Origin: Gymnogyps californianus
Taxonomy: Eukaryota; Chordata; Aves; Accipitriformes; Cathartidae
DNA: 64,000 nt
Assembly: GCF_018139145.2 (NCBI RefSeq)
Contig: NC_059500.1
Coordinates: forward strand, 21,991,437 to 22,055,436
Direction of reading: 5' to 3'
A program made the translations under genes and the position numbers. The notes below the pieces were generated by a model. That model did no database searches. It was not told the DNA's origin and saw only the letters and a program-made list of their open reading frames with translations. Positions 35,783 to 50,010 of this stretch are shown piece by piece; positions within the stretch are counted from its first letter, which is position 1; each line of letters starts with the position of its first letter.

Positions 35783-38700
35783 ACATGCTGGGAAGTGGCA
35801 GTATCCTTGTGATCCATTGGCAAAAGAAGGTCCTAGTTTGTGTGAAGAACTGCACTGGAGTAGGAAGCCTCATGCCCTCAGGGAAAATTCAGTCTTCAGT
35901 GCACAAACAGAGCAATGCTTTAGGAGATATGTATCCGAATAAAACACATACATCCATGTAGTGGGAGGGCTATTACTTAGAGGAGCTCAGCTTGCAGCAA
36001 TGCAGCCTGCAAATTAAAATAGAAATAAAGATTATCTGTCATATTCCCACGCTCTATACAGCTGGATGCCCAGAAAGGAAACTACTTAATGTATAAACAA
36101 AACCTCTTATAGAATTGTTGAATGTCCATCTGAAATAGCCACTGAGTGATTACACACCAATGGAGGTCTGGAATTATTATGTAAACAATCAATCAAAGCC
36201 AAGATGATGAAGGATGGGCAGCATTTCTTTGATTAGCAGACACAGCAGGGGACAAAATGGAAAATCAGTGCTGCTAATATACAAAAAAACATAAACAGCC
36301 AACACAAAGGAGCCTACATAAGTATACCATTAAAAAACTCTATAGTGGTTTTGTAGTGCTTCCATTTTCTATAGTGGAAAAGGATTAATTTCATGGAGGA
36401 GAGTTGCTCCATAAGAGCAGCCATTCCTTGCTTCTTCAAGAAGCATCAAGAAATACTTGTGGGAAGAAGCTCTCTTCCTTGAGATCACTACATCAAGGAG
36501 AGGAGATCAGGAGAGAGATTCTCAGATAGGGGTACTGGCATAACCCTTCCAAGTCCCCCAGCCTGAGATCCTTCAAAAAAAGTAAAGTCACAGTAATGCC
36601 AGCAGCTTTCTCTCACCATCTCATAAAAATTGTCCCAAAGTCAACTCTAAAGAAGCGTTCATCCTATTTTGGTAACACCCAGGAACCCTCATCTTCTCCC
36701 CTGATCCACAGCATGCAAATCACTGTGTGCTCTTCATTCTTATTCGTTATTCTGACCCAACTGCTTTATTCTAGTATTTTATTCTAGCTAGTATAGGAAT
36801 TGAAGAAAACTGAGAATTTGGTCAAATATTCACTCAATATTATCGAAAGTAAACCATTTTTAAAATGTGTGAGTTCCCATGGAAGAGAACTTGGAAACCC
36901 CAAAATCATTAGAGAAGACATTCTTATAATACTATTGTTCCTCAAAAAATGTAAGAAAGCTTTCTAACTCTGCAGACTGATTCTGAATGCTCTAAGAGTC
37001 TGAGGTAGTTCAGATAACAAAATGAAAAGTACAGGAGAATTGATTTACCTCATTTATTTACATAATCACCAGTAAATCTAGCTTGCAGCACAGAGAAAAT
37101 TGCAGAAGGTTTCTAATGAGTGAAGCATTACTCTGTTTATGTGGAGGCATATAGGGTTCAGAAAAATTGGAACAGAAAAATTCTGACCACCCTAACGGTG
37201 GGGTCGTTAATGCAATTGTTATTAAAGGTCTCTGGCACTTCCCTTTCTTTGATTTCCTAAAACCTTGCCAAGTGTTAACCATTTTCACTGCAACACAGAT
37301 AGAGACCTCCAGAGCAGCACTGAACTGTCATAACTACTAGATCATCGTTTCTCTTCATGCTATTCTCTGCCTTGTCCACTACACATCTTCCAGATTGTGC
37401 AATAAATGAGGCAGCAGTTTGACAGACAACAGCCTCTTTTGCAAAAGAATCCTAATTAAGCCTCAGAGGAGCCTTTCTTCTGCACAGAAAGAAACAATAA
37501 TTCTGTGGAAAAGTAGTATTCAACCATATAGTCAAGGGCTTAATAACAATGTCTCCTAACTTTTATAAAAGTAATACATTCTTTCCAGCATCACTTTTAG
37601 GTATAATTACTTACATCTTACTGAGAGTACCATTTTGTAGACAAAATGGGCGTCACTACCTTGAAAAAGGAAGATGAAAAATGCTTTCAATATGCAGCTG
37701 CAGGAAACCAGTTTTTAAATGTATCTTAAGTACACAAAGATCAATAATCTCTGTTTAGCTCTACTCCTATCCATTACATCTCCAACACCTCACTAAAATT
37801 CACTTGCTTGGGAGACTTCGTGTATTCCCATTGGTTCTTTGGGGATTTTCCAACATTCCCTACTTTGCTTTCTCAGGGACAAAAGGCTTATAAGAAATTA
37901 CATCTTTGCAGCAGATTATTGCCTATATCCTAACTATTCTTTTTCATACTAGCTATGCCCAAAAGACAAAGTGATGCAGTTGTTCAGCGGCTTGACTTCC
38001 CAGCTTTTGGGAAAAGCCACCTTGCAGCAACCGATGAGCAGCTAAGCACTTCCAGTACACCCCCAACATTGGTATGACAGTGCATGAGCAGTGATGGGGG
38101 CTACTGCAGTATGCCCACTCCCAGGCACAGCAGGAAGCAAGCCAGCGAAGGCAGCACCAGCAGCCTGGGGTGAAATTAGGTGTGCACCCTATCCTTGGAG
38201 TTTCTGGCACATGGTTCAGAGAGTCAGGGATTCTCATTACGTTCTCATTAAACTATCATGAAATGATTTCTAAACTGCACCTCTTGGCTGCCATGAAGAT
38301 GTTACATATCCATGTCCAAATCACATCCCAGCCAGAAGGACATTTATATTTCCAATGTCTGTGCTATGCATTTTGATATTTCTAGTGCTCCTCACAAGCA
38401 TTAGAATGGTTAATCTCTTTATTTTCCTTTATATGAACAGGAAGTTGACTGCTGGCAGTTTACATTTGTTTGTACCTGTCCTCTTAATACTGCCAAACTT
38501 TGCTATAGAGTGAGAGGATCAACAAACACTTAAATACCTAGCAAAATTAACCTACCAATGACATACAGCAAAGTTCTGATTAATGGATATTCCATAACCA
38601 ACCCTTTGCAAAGAACAGAACATTACTTTCAAACCTTGTTTAACAGAACAAGCTCATAGAAATCAGTATAATATTCTTCCTGCTCGCTGTGATTACAACT

Positions 38701-41700
38701 TTTTAGATAATTACATTTTTTTCTGTGTAAAAACTGCAATATTGTGCCTAACTCATAAGAGCAGATGGGTCTATGCATTTTAAAAGGCAGTAGTCCTAAA
38801 ATATTTTTCAGGAAAGGAGAGGGTAAATAGGTGCATTTTAAGAAGCTACAAGTCCTCAAGTTTAGGTCTCCTTTAGTCTGCTGGGAGCCAACAACATTGC
38901 CTTCATATATAATTAACAAACAGTACATTTCCAATGAGGCTGTGAGGTCACTTAGTGAAGTCTGAACTGAAGATGAAATTTTCCTATGCTACTGATTAGA
39001 GACTACCCATGTAGGGGAGCAAACATCATAAGATATGTGAAGAAACATGGAGAGGTATTTTTAACCTGTGCAGTCTCCTCTGTGCTATTTACGAGATGCT
39101 GGCTTTGCTGCTGGACTCAGAAAGAGTGGATCTTCACCGTCCCACAGGAGAGCAGTAGTTTCTGGTCATGCTTCTCCCTCCAAGTGCTAAAGCCCACGGG
39201 CTAAGTTCTGCATCACAGTCTATTTGAGGGTTTCCTCCAGTCTAATACCATGATTTGTATAGCCAGAGAAGTTTTCAGAAAACACTACAGGTAAATAGAG
39301 ATAGTTAATTCTATCTCATAATTCTCCTTGTTATAATATTAGAAGATATGTGGACGTACATTGGTAAAGTATCTGAGAAGGAATCACAAAGGCACAAGTT
39401 TCAGCTTCATTTTGGGCTGTCAGATGCCTTTAAGAGGAAACTAGTCATACAAAAGGTACCTGGTCTGTTGCGCTGGGGCAGACAAAAGAAATTGGTGGTC
39501 TTAACCGTACCACTTCTCAGCATGAGTTAAGAATAGTTGCTCACATTGCTCAGGATAGGCTTTTTTCCCCCTCTTTCTCTGAACCCAATATTCTCCAATA
39601 TGAATACCCAATAACAAAATATGTTGTTCTATTTCATCTCACAGCTAGCAAACTGAAGAATTTAAACCATGTTACAGCTTCAATTAGGTTCTTACATGTT
39701 TCCCAGGTAAATTTTCATCATGGTCAATGGGCTATGCATCAGTAATGCTCTGCTACAGTGTCCATTCCCATGGAAAGTGTTTACTGAAATGACAGTGCCT
39801 ACTGTAATGAAAGCTTTTTAATATCACAACACGGAACACATTTTAAGTCTGGATTCAGCAAAGCAACCAGCAGTAGGGGGAGGGGAGGAAGAAGAAGGAA
39901 ATAAAACCTAACTTCAAACAACTGTTGTCTAACAGAAATAGAGTGTGCTGTATGGTGATGTCCTTGTTATGTTCTGGGGGCTGATTTTTATCTGCAATTT
40001 TTTTTCCCCCATTATTAACAGCAGTTATATTTTCAGTGTCTTGTTATGCTTCTAAAAATTTTGACATATAGCCTCAACATAAATTATGAGCTTCATTGTT
40101 AAATTCATGGGCATACCTTTTCATTATATAGATAAAAGAAGGAAGTTACATATAATACAAAATTGAATTTTAAATTCTTCATCACCTTTGCAACTTCTGG
40201 AAATTGTCTGTGGGTGTAAAACTTATTCCCAGCTGCATCCTGACATACTTTCCCATTTAATGACTTAGGTTTCAGAACACACTTAGGTTTAAGAAGAGAT
40301 CACTACTTAGCATTTCTTACCAATTTATTAATCTAAAGGCAGATATTTGACACCTGCGTCCAGAACTGATGGAACAGTTCATAGCTCTGAAGAGGGGAGG
40401 TCGGTGTCCCTGTGCTCTCGCTCTGCCGGGAAGGCAGCCAGAGGACACACCAGGTGTTTGGGGAGTGGCACAGGTGACAGACCAAACAATGGCACAGTTC
40501 AATCTCTATTGCTTTTGTGAACTGTACAGTTTTTCCACTGACAGGTCAGAACAAGCCCCCCGGCATGTCATTTCTGGCCGCAGGCATTGATTTTGAAAAA
40601 CCTAAGAGAGAAACAAACAGCAGATCTCTCCCAAGCAAAGCCCACACACACACTTGAAAAGACTCAGGGAGATGAGAAGACAGCATGGACTGATGGCATT
40701 GCAATTTTTACAGACGGACAGGCATTCAGGAACTCTTGCCACGTCCTTAACAATGTGCACTGCAAAGTGCATCTATGATGCCAGGAATCCCCACAGACCT
40801 CCCCAAAGCACTCGTAACATGTGTGGATTGCACCAGGGGTGTGATGCCCAATGAACAACACTTTCGCTAACACCAGAGCATCCCCGGAGGAAGTGTTTGA
40901 TGCAAGGCATTCCTACCTTTCACCAGGGGAATCAAAGCAGAGGAGCTTGTGCCTCTGCTCCTCCCTGGACCTGAGGCTCACATGATCTGTCCATGTCCAC
41001 CTGCCCCACAAGGTTGCAGTAGTCCCAGTGGGGTGCACCTGCACCCCAGCTCTTGAGTCCTGCAGCCCAGGAACATAGCACTGCCATTGCTAGTAGAAGG
41101 ACACAGGCTCTGTACTGAGTTTGCAAGACTGACTAAAAGCACACCAGATTTCTAGCTGAAGCTTTCTTTTCACACCTGGCAAGGGAAATGAAGACTTGGT
41201 GGAAGGAAAGCTGTGGCATGGCCAGCAAAAATTCACTAACATCAACACTCTGTGCTCCACCTTTGCAATCCCTGCTGGATGTTTACATTTAATATTATGC
41301 TAGAGAAAGGACTTCATCTTCACCCACAGTTCTCTCTACACACGCTTATAAAATGCTCCTGACTTGTAGAGGAATAAAACCCACTCGCAATTAAGGAAAT
41401 ACTCATTTTCTTAGAACTGTATTTTTGAACAGGAGGCAGAATATGATTGTTGAGGAACTTGCTCTGCTCACTCCGCAAGGTCTGCTGCATCTTAAAAGAA
41501 GAAACTACCTGCCTGTACTGGAGCAAGACATTGGCCAGATGCCACAAATATTCCTCCCTTGTTACAGTGCTATTTGGCTCAGAAACACTGATTAAAACAA
41601 TGTCAGTATGTAAGAAGTACAGTACTTTCTGATGACTAAAGAAACTAGAGAAAGGGCTTCAAGAACTTCCAAGGAAACAACATGCAAGAAAGAAAAAGAA

Positions 41701-42822
41701 GCATCAAATGAAAAGGAGACATACATAGGAATTGGGAATGGAAAAGGATAGAGGACACAGAAAAGAGAAATGGAAAAGAGAAGCCCTACAGAAGTTAAAT
41801 TCATCTCACTTAATTTCAGGCATTTACCATGTACTTGTCCACACCTGAGTTGTCTATCTTCCCTGTACAGTCAAGGGAGAGGTGGTGATAATCCCACCAA
41901 TGCAGTCGAGGGTGTGGTTCACCTGGCCCATGTGGGAGTCCAGTTTAGGATGAGATGAACCACACAAAAATTTCACTCCCAACACTGGCCACCTCTCCAC
42001 TGATGAGAAAGCACAACCTGTTCAGACACCAGCACAGCATCTGATTGCTCATTCTAATACAAAGGTTAATTCTGAAATTCTTTCTGTCTCTCCCAAGAAC
42101 ATAGAAATAGAAATTAGACTATATACACCAAATTAATCACTGACTAAAAGCACACTACATTATCAACTTTCCTTCAAGTATTCTCTGAAAAAAAATTTCA
42201 AAATATACCTACTACTTTTGATAATTTCTCAGATGATGAAAGCATCATTTTTTTGTAATTTCAGAGTGGACTGAACTGAAACGAATGCAAAAATATAACG
42301 AATTACAATCCTCCTCTCATTTAAATAAGCTGCCCTAAATGACACTGTCAGTTTTCTTTCATATCTAAGAATGTGTCTACATTGTGCAATGCAGCATTGT
42401 GCAAAGATTAGGTCTAAGTCTGTTTGCCTATGCAGCATAGGGCAGCACAATGCCAAGATCCTGGAAGCAGGAAAGATGTGTTACTGCTGCACTCTGCCTG
42501 GGATAATTTTTCAATAAGATTTATCAATCACCTCAAATGGAGCATTGTCTTAGAGCAGCTAAATTGCTTCAGGCTCCAGATGAAGTGGTTTGGAGTCAAC
42601 CTGGGTGCATCTACACATGATGCATTGGGTACAGACCCTCACTTTCAACAAAGAAAAATGGATTGATCAATCTTATTCTAACCAATGTTGCTTCTTAATA
42701 TTGTGATCTTACAGTCTTTTCATATATGACTTGGTGCTGGTCTTGCTGCAGCATATGAAGAATAACTGCATGACTGTTCTCCAGATTGGACAAACACATA
42801 ACCTGAAGTTGTTACTCTACTA
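35783..42822. other. Unannotated non-coding DNA
   Basis: No gene or recognisable transposon could be supported. Frames are short (up to about 101 codons). 41636-41800 is markedly purine-rich on the plus strand. 37.95-38.2 kb and 40.4-41.1 kb are locally richer in G+C and could hide old repeats that I do not recognise. Confidence 0.5.
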
Positions 42823-42879
42823 AAGGAGCTCTCCTTCACGCAAGGAGTTCTCATTCACCCAAGGAGTTCTCCATCATCC
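42823..42879. repeat. Three tandem copies of a 19-bp unit
   Basis: Units starting AAGGAG begin at 42823, 42842 and 42861, exactly 19 bp apart. They share AAGGAG(C/T)TCTC followed by a CATTCACCC-type end, with a few substitutions per unit. This is a small local minisatellite. Confidence 0.9.
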
Positions 42880-43057
42880 ATTTACTGCCAGATTATTATT
42901 CCTCTGTGTCACCAAGAGGGCCCTGGAGGGTAGTATCTCAGTTAAAAACCTGCTCAGTACAACATGGCAGACTCCACCCAGAATTTTCAATGCTAAAAGC
43001 TAGGTGAAACACTTCAAGGCTTTTCTCTCTGGAAAATCGCATTGTCTAAACCAGTAT

Positions 43058-43080
43058 TTTTGTTGACAATGTCAACAAAA
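43058..43080. repeat. Perfect palindrome, 11-bp arms, 1-nt centre
   Basis: TTTTGTTGACA (43058-43068) and TGTCAACAAAA (43070-43080) are exact reverse complements around one A. Beyond one mismatch the complementarity continues with several further pairs to about 43052 and 43086. Each arm holds a TGACA/TGTCA word (MEIS/TGIF type) and a GTCAACA word (forkhead-like). Confidence 0.88.
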
Positions 43081-43825
43081 TTATTGATTTTTCTTTCCAG
43101 CTCCAGAGAACCAAACCAAAAAGGTGATTTTTTTTTGGAAATGAAACTTCCCATTTCAGACAACTGTTTCTAAACATATTGTTCTGTAATAGCCTATGTT
43201 GTTTGAAATAAAGTGAATTATGCATTTAGACATTCTTTATTCAAAACATCTTTTTTATTCCCTGAAGCGTTCTGACACTCTGATTTTCCATTCCAGTTTG
43301 AAAGGGAGATGAAATGTCAGCATTTCCCAAATGGTTAAAACATTGTTTTCCCAATCCACTGGGTTTAGTACAGTTAACCAAAACCAGTTCTCTCCGTACC
43401 AAGGTCAAGTCTTTTAAACAATAAGAATGATGATCTCCCCTCTTGTAGTTCCGAAGAAACTGGGTCAGGAAAATTACTGTAAGCAATTTTTAATAATGGA
43501 CAGACAGCAGGCAACACAGCCAAAACCAGAATGCCAAATGGGTGACTCTCATTTTATCTGTGCTAGCCAAAAGACCAAGGAATGGCTCCTTTTGCAAGCT
43601 GCTGGGGCAAAAGTAAACCTGCCCCTGTACTGGTACTTGTACCACTGAATCACACAGAAGATCGTGTCATGATTCATGTATAGAATGAACAAAAAAAGCA
43701 GGAACAGAAAGTTGTTCCTCCTTCTGTTCCATCTGTGCCAAAACCCGAATACCCGCGATGCTGTCTGGTGGTTGCAACTGTGTATTTTATTATCAAAAAT
43801 AAAATTTGCTCTCACACACATGTCC

Positions 43826-43885
43826 AGAAGGGACTGCTAGGGTCTTTGAGTTGAATCCCCCATGGTCACAGACGAGCCATCGATA
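43826..43885 (-). mobile_element. Possible CR1-type LINE 3' fragment
   Basis: The plus strand 'gtccagaagggactgctagg' then 'gtctttgagttgaatccccc' resembles the antisense 3' end of an old amniote CR1 subfamily (ggccagaagggaccactgtgatcatctagtctgacc...). The match is short and has several differences, so this is tentative. Confidence 0.4.
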
Positions 43886-46800
43886 AGGTTCAGAACAGTC
43901 AGCACATTCTACAACTTCATCTTCCTCATTACCATTGTTTTATATACATTTTTCCTTTCAGTAAAAAAAGAAGCCCAAAGCCAAATAAGAGCTGTTTCAC
44001 CAATATGTTTGGTTACACATCTACTCAGAAGAAACCATACATTTCTCTTAGACATTTACTTTCTGAAAGAGAAATGAAACTTCCACTGGAATTCTTCAAA
44101 TTGTTTGTGGGCTTGTATATTTTGCATTTACTTTTATATCTTTGCAGCATGTTCCACTAGGTATGAAAAAATATCCTGGTCGATTTTTAACTATAGAAGA
44201 ATCTCAGGCAGTTATTTTGGTAAAATTCAAAATGCTCAGCTGCTTCAGGATAATCCTGTAGCCTACAAACATCTTCTGGAAGCCTGTGTTATTTCCAGTA
44301 GGCCCTTAATGTACCCTAACAGCTTTTCTTGGGAAAACATAGAACTTCCCTTTCTGAGTCCCACAAGCCAAGAGAAACATTCAGCCCCCAATAAAAGGAG
44401 ATTAAGAGGATTTGGAAATTATTTTTTCTTCATCTACATTAAATTAGATTTCCTTAGAGACTGTTGTGCACCACAAAACAATTTCTGGAGCATCATATAC
44501 AGCTTGTGCTGCGTTCCTACTGCTAGACAGCTTGTAAGAAAAAGTTTGCTGGCCAAGATCTTAAACAACAATCTATAAAACAACTGCTGTCCTTAACAGT
44601 TGATCCCTCCTTTCTGGACTTCTCAGAGAGCTCTTGCAATGGCACACAGAGAGTAAGACCGCTTATGTTCTGTACTCTTGATGCACATCGCGAAGGGAGA
44701 GGGAGGAAAAGCAAGAACAAGGTTGCAAATTCACCAGCCACTGCTGTTCCTTGCTTTCCCCATCTGCCCTGGGCTGAGAAAATGGGGCTAAATGCCAGCC
44801 TCATGCAGGGGCAAGATATAAAACACAGGTTGCTCCTACAAGCTGGGCCAGTCTTCAAATCTTAGGAGACCTACTGTGAGATGGAAAATGGACCTCATCA
44901 GCTTTAAAAATTAAAAAAAGATATCTTCATGGGAAGGTGTTCTATGAATATGTGTTTTAAAATTTCACTGCAAAGAAGCATTACACGGTGCATTTCAACT
45001 GCACACGAGCAACAGTGAAACAAAACTGGCATCAAGTTTGAAATACAGTAAAAGTAATTGATTCATGTGACAACAGTTTCAGAAAATTGTAGCAAACTAT
45101 GCGCAGACAGAATAGTTCACTGCATCTTTGAAACTACATATTTTTGCAGCAATTTGCTGTTAACCTTCTTTAATTTGTGGTTACAGAGTTAACTTTCACT
45201 TCATCAGAAGTGCACATAGCAACATCTTCCTTTCCAACTGAAAATACTGGCAGTGAATACAGATCTTTTCATTCACCGAGCTCCTGTCATTTAACACTGG
45301 TATGTTCAAATAAAAAGTGACAACGCCACCTGCTAAACAGTGGGAATGAATGATGTTTTCAGCAATGCTAGCTGGCAGTCAGGAAGAGGAGCAACACAGT
45401 TTACCTATAAAAATCCCTTCATCCAGAGCTGGCTTCTGAACGCTGGGTGAGGCTCTTTGAAAGTAACAAGAATCCTGCAAACCTGGGGACTTAAATACAG
45501 TTCATTTACTGTACTTGTTAGAAGACCAGCTCTACTGACAAGGAGTCAGCTCCAACTGCAGACAATGCAGGGCTTTCTTACCGCATTTGCATGATTTTTC
45601 ATGCAGGTTACCCAGCTAGACTCTACAACAGCAACAGGTTCACAGGCTCCACTAAAACAATAAATCAAAATAAAGAGAATAAAACATTCACTGATACAGA
45701 CAGGAACATAGTGTAGACATTTTAAAAGCATTCAGGAGCAGCATATTTCTGATGCTGCTAAAACCAAAGGTGAAATCACTGGCAGGTGAGACAGTAAAGT
45801 TAGATTTCCTCTTGGCTCCTTAGGAAAAGCATAGTATTATTTCAGCATTTTAGGGGCTAACTATACCCAAAAAAAGCCTTTACTAAATTCCAAGTAGCCA
45901 AAAAATACTTTCCTAGATAATTTATATAAAACTTTACTTTGTACAATTACTTTTTTCACAAGGGAAGATTTTTTCTTCATGCTAAATTATTTTTGCACAT
46001 AAGCATTATCAGAACCGAATTCTTAAGCCTAGGACAGGAAGAATAATGCAGCCAGACAATTTTATATTAATTATTTGACTTTAATATGCAGAGACAGTAC
46101 TAACCAAGTATCAACATCCATATTTAATGATTCTTATTAAACTATGGAATCAAGGTCATTGTATCAATCTAAAATTGGCAATTAGTTTTTCAGAGTTCAC
46201 AAAAAACACCCTGGCATGCCATTAAAAGTGGCATGAAAACATGAACTTTCTTCATGGAAACAATTTTCAAAAGCCAACATTTTCTTATTTCTATTCAAAA
46301 TGATTCATAAATCTGTCTTTGATTTGTCAAGCATTCAAAGATCAATTACGTTTCACGCTTTGGTAAATTTTCACATTTCTACAGGGAAAAAACTCTTCAG
46401 TGAAGATGTATTCTTATTTTTGTATACATGGCAAACAACCACTATTCTGTTTGTAATGTGTGGTCTCAATCTACAACAATTTATCTTTATCTTCCAGAAA
46501 TGCTTGACAATACAGGACACCATTAATCCTGATTTCTAACTGGCAGACAATTTCACACATACAGTGAGCTGCAGCAAACAAAGAATATCTCATTACTACC
46601 AATTTTATGGTGGATGTTACCGCTTCTTTTAATTAGCTTAGTTTTGTTAATAGCTAAAGTTAACAGTCTGTTTAGAACTCTGCATTTGAGTTATAAAAAA
46701 AAAAAAAATTAAATGGTAAATTTACTTAAATATTGTAATCAGTTACTAAATACTTGACTTTCTGTAAATGACTGGCCACCTTACTCTTTGCCTACATTAA

Positions 46801-48624
46801 AATTTGGACATATATACATCCACAAATATCTCCTTGCTTTTGCTACTGTAAAGAAAAATTCCTATTTCACACGCTTCTTATAACTGCCATATATTCTTTC
46901 TTTCCAATATATCACATACTGGGCTAAGCAACTCAGAATTTGGGGGAAGCTGTAAACAGGAACTGAACTTTGCAGCTGGAGTCTGTACTTAAAGTTGTAT
47001 CTGAATACTCTATAAACAGCCAAAAATCTACCTCAGAAGGAAAGCATTTGTTAAAAGTTGAAGTGACCCACTGCACATATGAATAGGAAGACTGACTATT
47101 CTGTAGCAACCAAGGCACTTCCCGAGTCATTTCGGGGCAGCATCAACCACACAAAAGAGGCTCCAGCAGGATGTCCCACTCACCTCTAGTGCAAGGCAGC
47201 TACCAGTTTCTTTCTGCCTGTGCACCCTTGTTATTAAAGAAATCCAAGGACAGACACATCACATTGTTCTGCTGCAAAATGTTCCAAAGCTTCATCATTC
47301 ATACCACTAGAAAGCTAAGCACTATCATGAACACCTCATACTGCCCACTTTTTATGTATTTGTGCATATTATTCACATTTATTTTAACATACAGGGGTTT
47401 ATAGCTAATCTTTCATCCTTGCTCAAAGCTCTTCTCATCAGATTAAGTTGGGTGAACAAAGCTATTCCTTCTTTTGGGTGGAAGCAGGCTGAAAAAGGAC
47501 AAACAACCGCTTAATGAGGGAGCTGATGTTTAGTCCATTACTACAAATTGGTCCCTATAAGCAAACAAATTTACTTCTCTCTTACCTGGGCTGTACTTCA
47601 GCCAGCTTGCTGCCACTTGAACAATAATTTTAAGTGACACCTAGTCAATCAATCAGCAGCTTATGTGAAATGAAACAACCTCGCAGAGCTGGATATTTTC
47701 CATAAGATAAAATTACTACAACAAAAAAAACCCCACGCCATTACCTCCTGCAAAAACCTCCCAGAGCCCTCAGAAGGATATGAGCAGGAGGTTGGGCAGA
47801 ACAGGTCTCTGTGCTGCCTGTTTGATCTCCTCCACCGTAAGCGAACCCTCCGATCATTACAGCCATTCCACAACGCACTGCCCTCCACGTCTTCTCCACA
47901 TTGATGCCTCAAGCACAATGACACCTACTCCTATCCTAACCTACAGCAGGGTCAGTTTAACCTTGTGGTCAGCATTCTCAAACGTAGATGATGTACCTAA
48001 AATTATCACCACCAGTACACAAATGATGGTGTTGCCAAATTGATAGAAATATGAGGCAATCTCAGTATCATACCATGAACTGAAATGCAGCCAAGAAATC
48101 AAGGATTTTTGAAAACCTCAAGGGTTTCTGTAACTATTTTGTAACCACTGTTATATAACCTTTCCCAAAAATCAGGGATCTGCAACAACAGTCATTACCA
48201 AGCCATGTGTCCCGTCCAGCAAGCACTGACCAAAACAGATTTTTTACAACAAGCCAGCACATTGCTTAGTCAAACGGAGGTGGTATAGCAATACACCACC
48301 ATTACTTCTGCTGCTGAAGCAGAAGAAGATAGCCCGCTATACTTCATAAGCATCAGGACTCTCATAAATAAAACTGGCTTTAAATTCAACAGGGAATATG
48401 TTTTCTCCAACCTGCTCCCCATGTTAACTGCTTTATGATGAACCTTGAAAAATACTTCTCATTTTAACCCAAGTTCCTATGAAAGCTGCTGACCAGCAAA
48501 TTAGGTTGTGTTTCATAACCATAAAGATACTTAAGAAATCACATTCTGAAAGCATTTGAAAATAGGTACGTGAGCGCGACATAATTCTCCTAAAAGCTCG
48601 AATAATTTGGAAGTTGTATGTTTG
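43886..48624. other. Unannotated AT-rich non-coding DNA
   Basis: No gene is supported. A 157-codon plus-strand frame (44105-44578) shows no recognisable domain and is treated as chance. A14 occurs at 46695-46708. An inverted 7-bp pair (CATGCCA, TGGCATG) lies at about 46214-46234. Confidence 0.5.
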
Positions 48625-48675
48625 TATGGAGTTGCAAGGTCACATAGTGGTGGTAGCATTTAGGAAATGAATTGA
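48625..48675 (-). repeat. Possible MIR-type SINE remnant
   Basis: The plus strand 'gttgcaaggtcacatagtgg' followed by tggtagcatttaggaaatgaa follows the antisense MIR order (cttgcccaaggtcacacagtgag, tctgtggcagagctgggaa). Only about 50 bp can be matched. Confidence 0.42.
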
Positions 48676-49899
48676 AAATGTTCACAAGAAACTGAATTTT
48701 TTCCAGTTCTTAACTGAAACAATGTTATTGCATTTTCACCTGTGAGTAATGACGCAGAGTCCAAACAAGCAGCTGTATTCCAGTTCGTGAACAGGATGTT
48801 CCCAGGAACAAAAAAGCCAAATTGTTTCTTTGTCTGTCCCCAGCTGCTGATCAGAATATCTAATTCTCAACTTTGCTGCCTGCTTAGAGGGTATATTTCA
48901 GTGACAAAAGAAGTTTCTTCATTTGCTTTTTCTATTTCATTGCTTCAACAGTGATTTACAAGTGCAGTAAAGCATAGGGTCTTGTTCACAGGAACATCTC
49001 TGTGTCAAATCATAGAGGCATTTTCTAAAATAATACTGGAAAATATTAGTTTTTCATAAGTGGAAATCTGCAAAGAGCAGCTGTGTTTCTTTTTCATTAT
49101 AAACCATTTATGTATATAATTACATTACTTATCAGGATTGATTTTGCTTCTCCACTAATTTATATATTACATGTTAGTGGAAAGAGCAAATTAGAAATGC
49201 AAAGAATCCATATGTTAGAGTTACCATTTGCTTTATCTACAGTGTTGCAGATTCCCTTCTGGCTCCTAAGTGATTTCATAATTTGCTTGGATGTACAAGA
49301 AACTGACTCCATAATGAGCTCCTGTGAGTCTGTATTTCCATACAGTCTATCTGAAGTGCAAAGAGCTAAGCTAAAGATATTTTAGAAAACCCCTGCAATG
49401 TAACGTGCAACACTGTTTAAAATGAATTGGCACAGTAACAGTAAAAATTCTGTGCATTTTCATCTATGATTCAATACTCTACAATGGTTTAAAGGTAACG
49501 CCACCTGGAGCTTGTAACTTCACTCTTCAGTTGTGGCTCAGTCAGTAAACCTCAGCTGCAACTCAAATATATTTCTAGACTTCTAGGGCCAACAGTGAAA
49601 CTGTTCTTTTAACAGCTTTCCCATCATTTCCCTTCCTCTCAGAAAAGGAAACAGAACTGGAGAATGGTTGGCAGTGGAGGCCAGATCTCTGGCAGCATTA
49701 TATTAACAAGCAGTCTGCTGCCCCCCTCCAGCATAAGGGACAGCACTGTAAAAGACGTCTTGGGAGATGCAAAGACAGCAACCTAAAAGAAAGCATGGCC
49801 TGAGATATTAAGGAAAGGCCATACAATGTCATTTCAGATGATTATCGCGCTGGAGTCATAACACAGTCCATTATTCTTTCCTCTAAATTACCTCTGCAA
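48676..49899. other. Unannotated non-coding DNA
   Basis: No gene, repeat family or regulatory feature could be recognised with any confidence. The longest frame (49083-49385 plus) is hydrophobic in part but matches nothing known to me. Confidence 0.5.
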
Positions 49900-50010
49900 C
49901 AACCTCACCTCTGTAGTCATTACAAAAGCTTAGTATTTTCTGCATGAAAAACTGTTTCCTCCCATCTATTCCAAATTTGTTTCTCATTAATTACCATTTG
50001 TGCTTACTTG
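49900..50010 (-). mobile_element. Probable old CR1-type LINE fragment
   Basis: The plus strand 'gaaaaactgtttcctcccat' then 'aaatttgtttctcattaatt' then a 'cttacttgtcg' end parallels the antisense CR1/L3-type sequence 'gaaaaagttcttccttatgtctgttttaaatctgctgcctattaat...cttgtg'. Both flanks lose similarity quickly. Low identity implies an ancient insertion. Confidence 0.42.

Noticed and set aside
38930..38990. Segment resembling antisense MIR (gaggtcacttagtgaag)
   Set aside because: Only one short block matches and the expected neighbouring blocks are missing.
44105..44578. 157-codon plus-strand open frame with hydrophobic segments
   Set aside because: The protein resembles nothing I know and has low-complexity aromatic runs typical of translated AT-rich DNA. 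No supporting signals.
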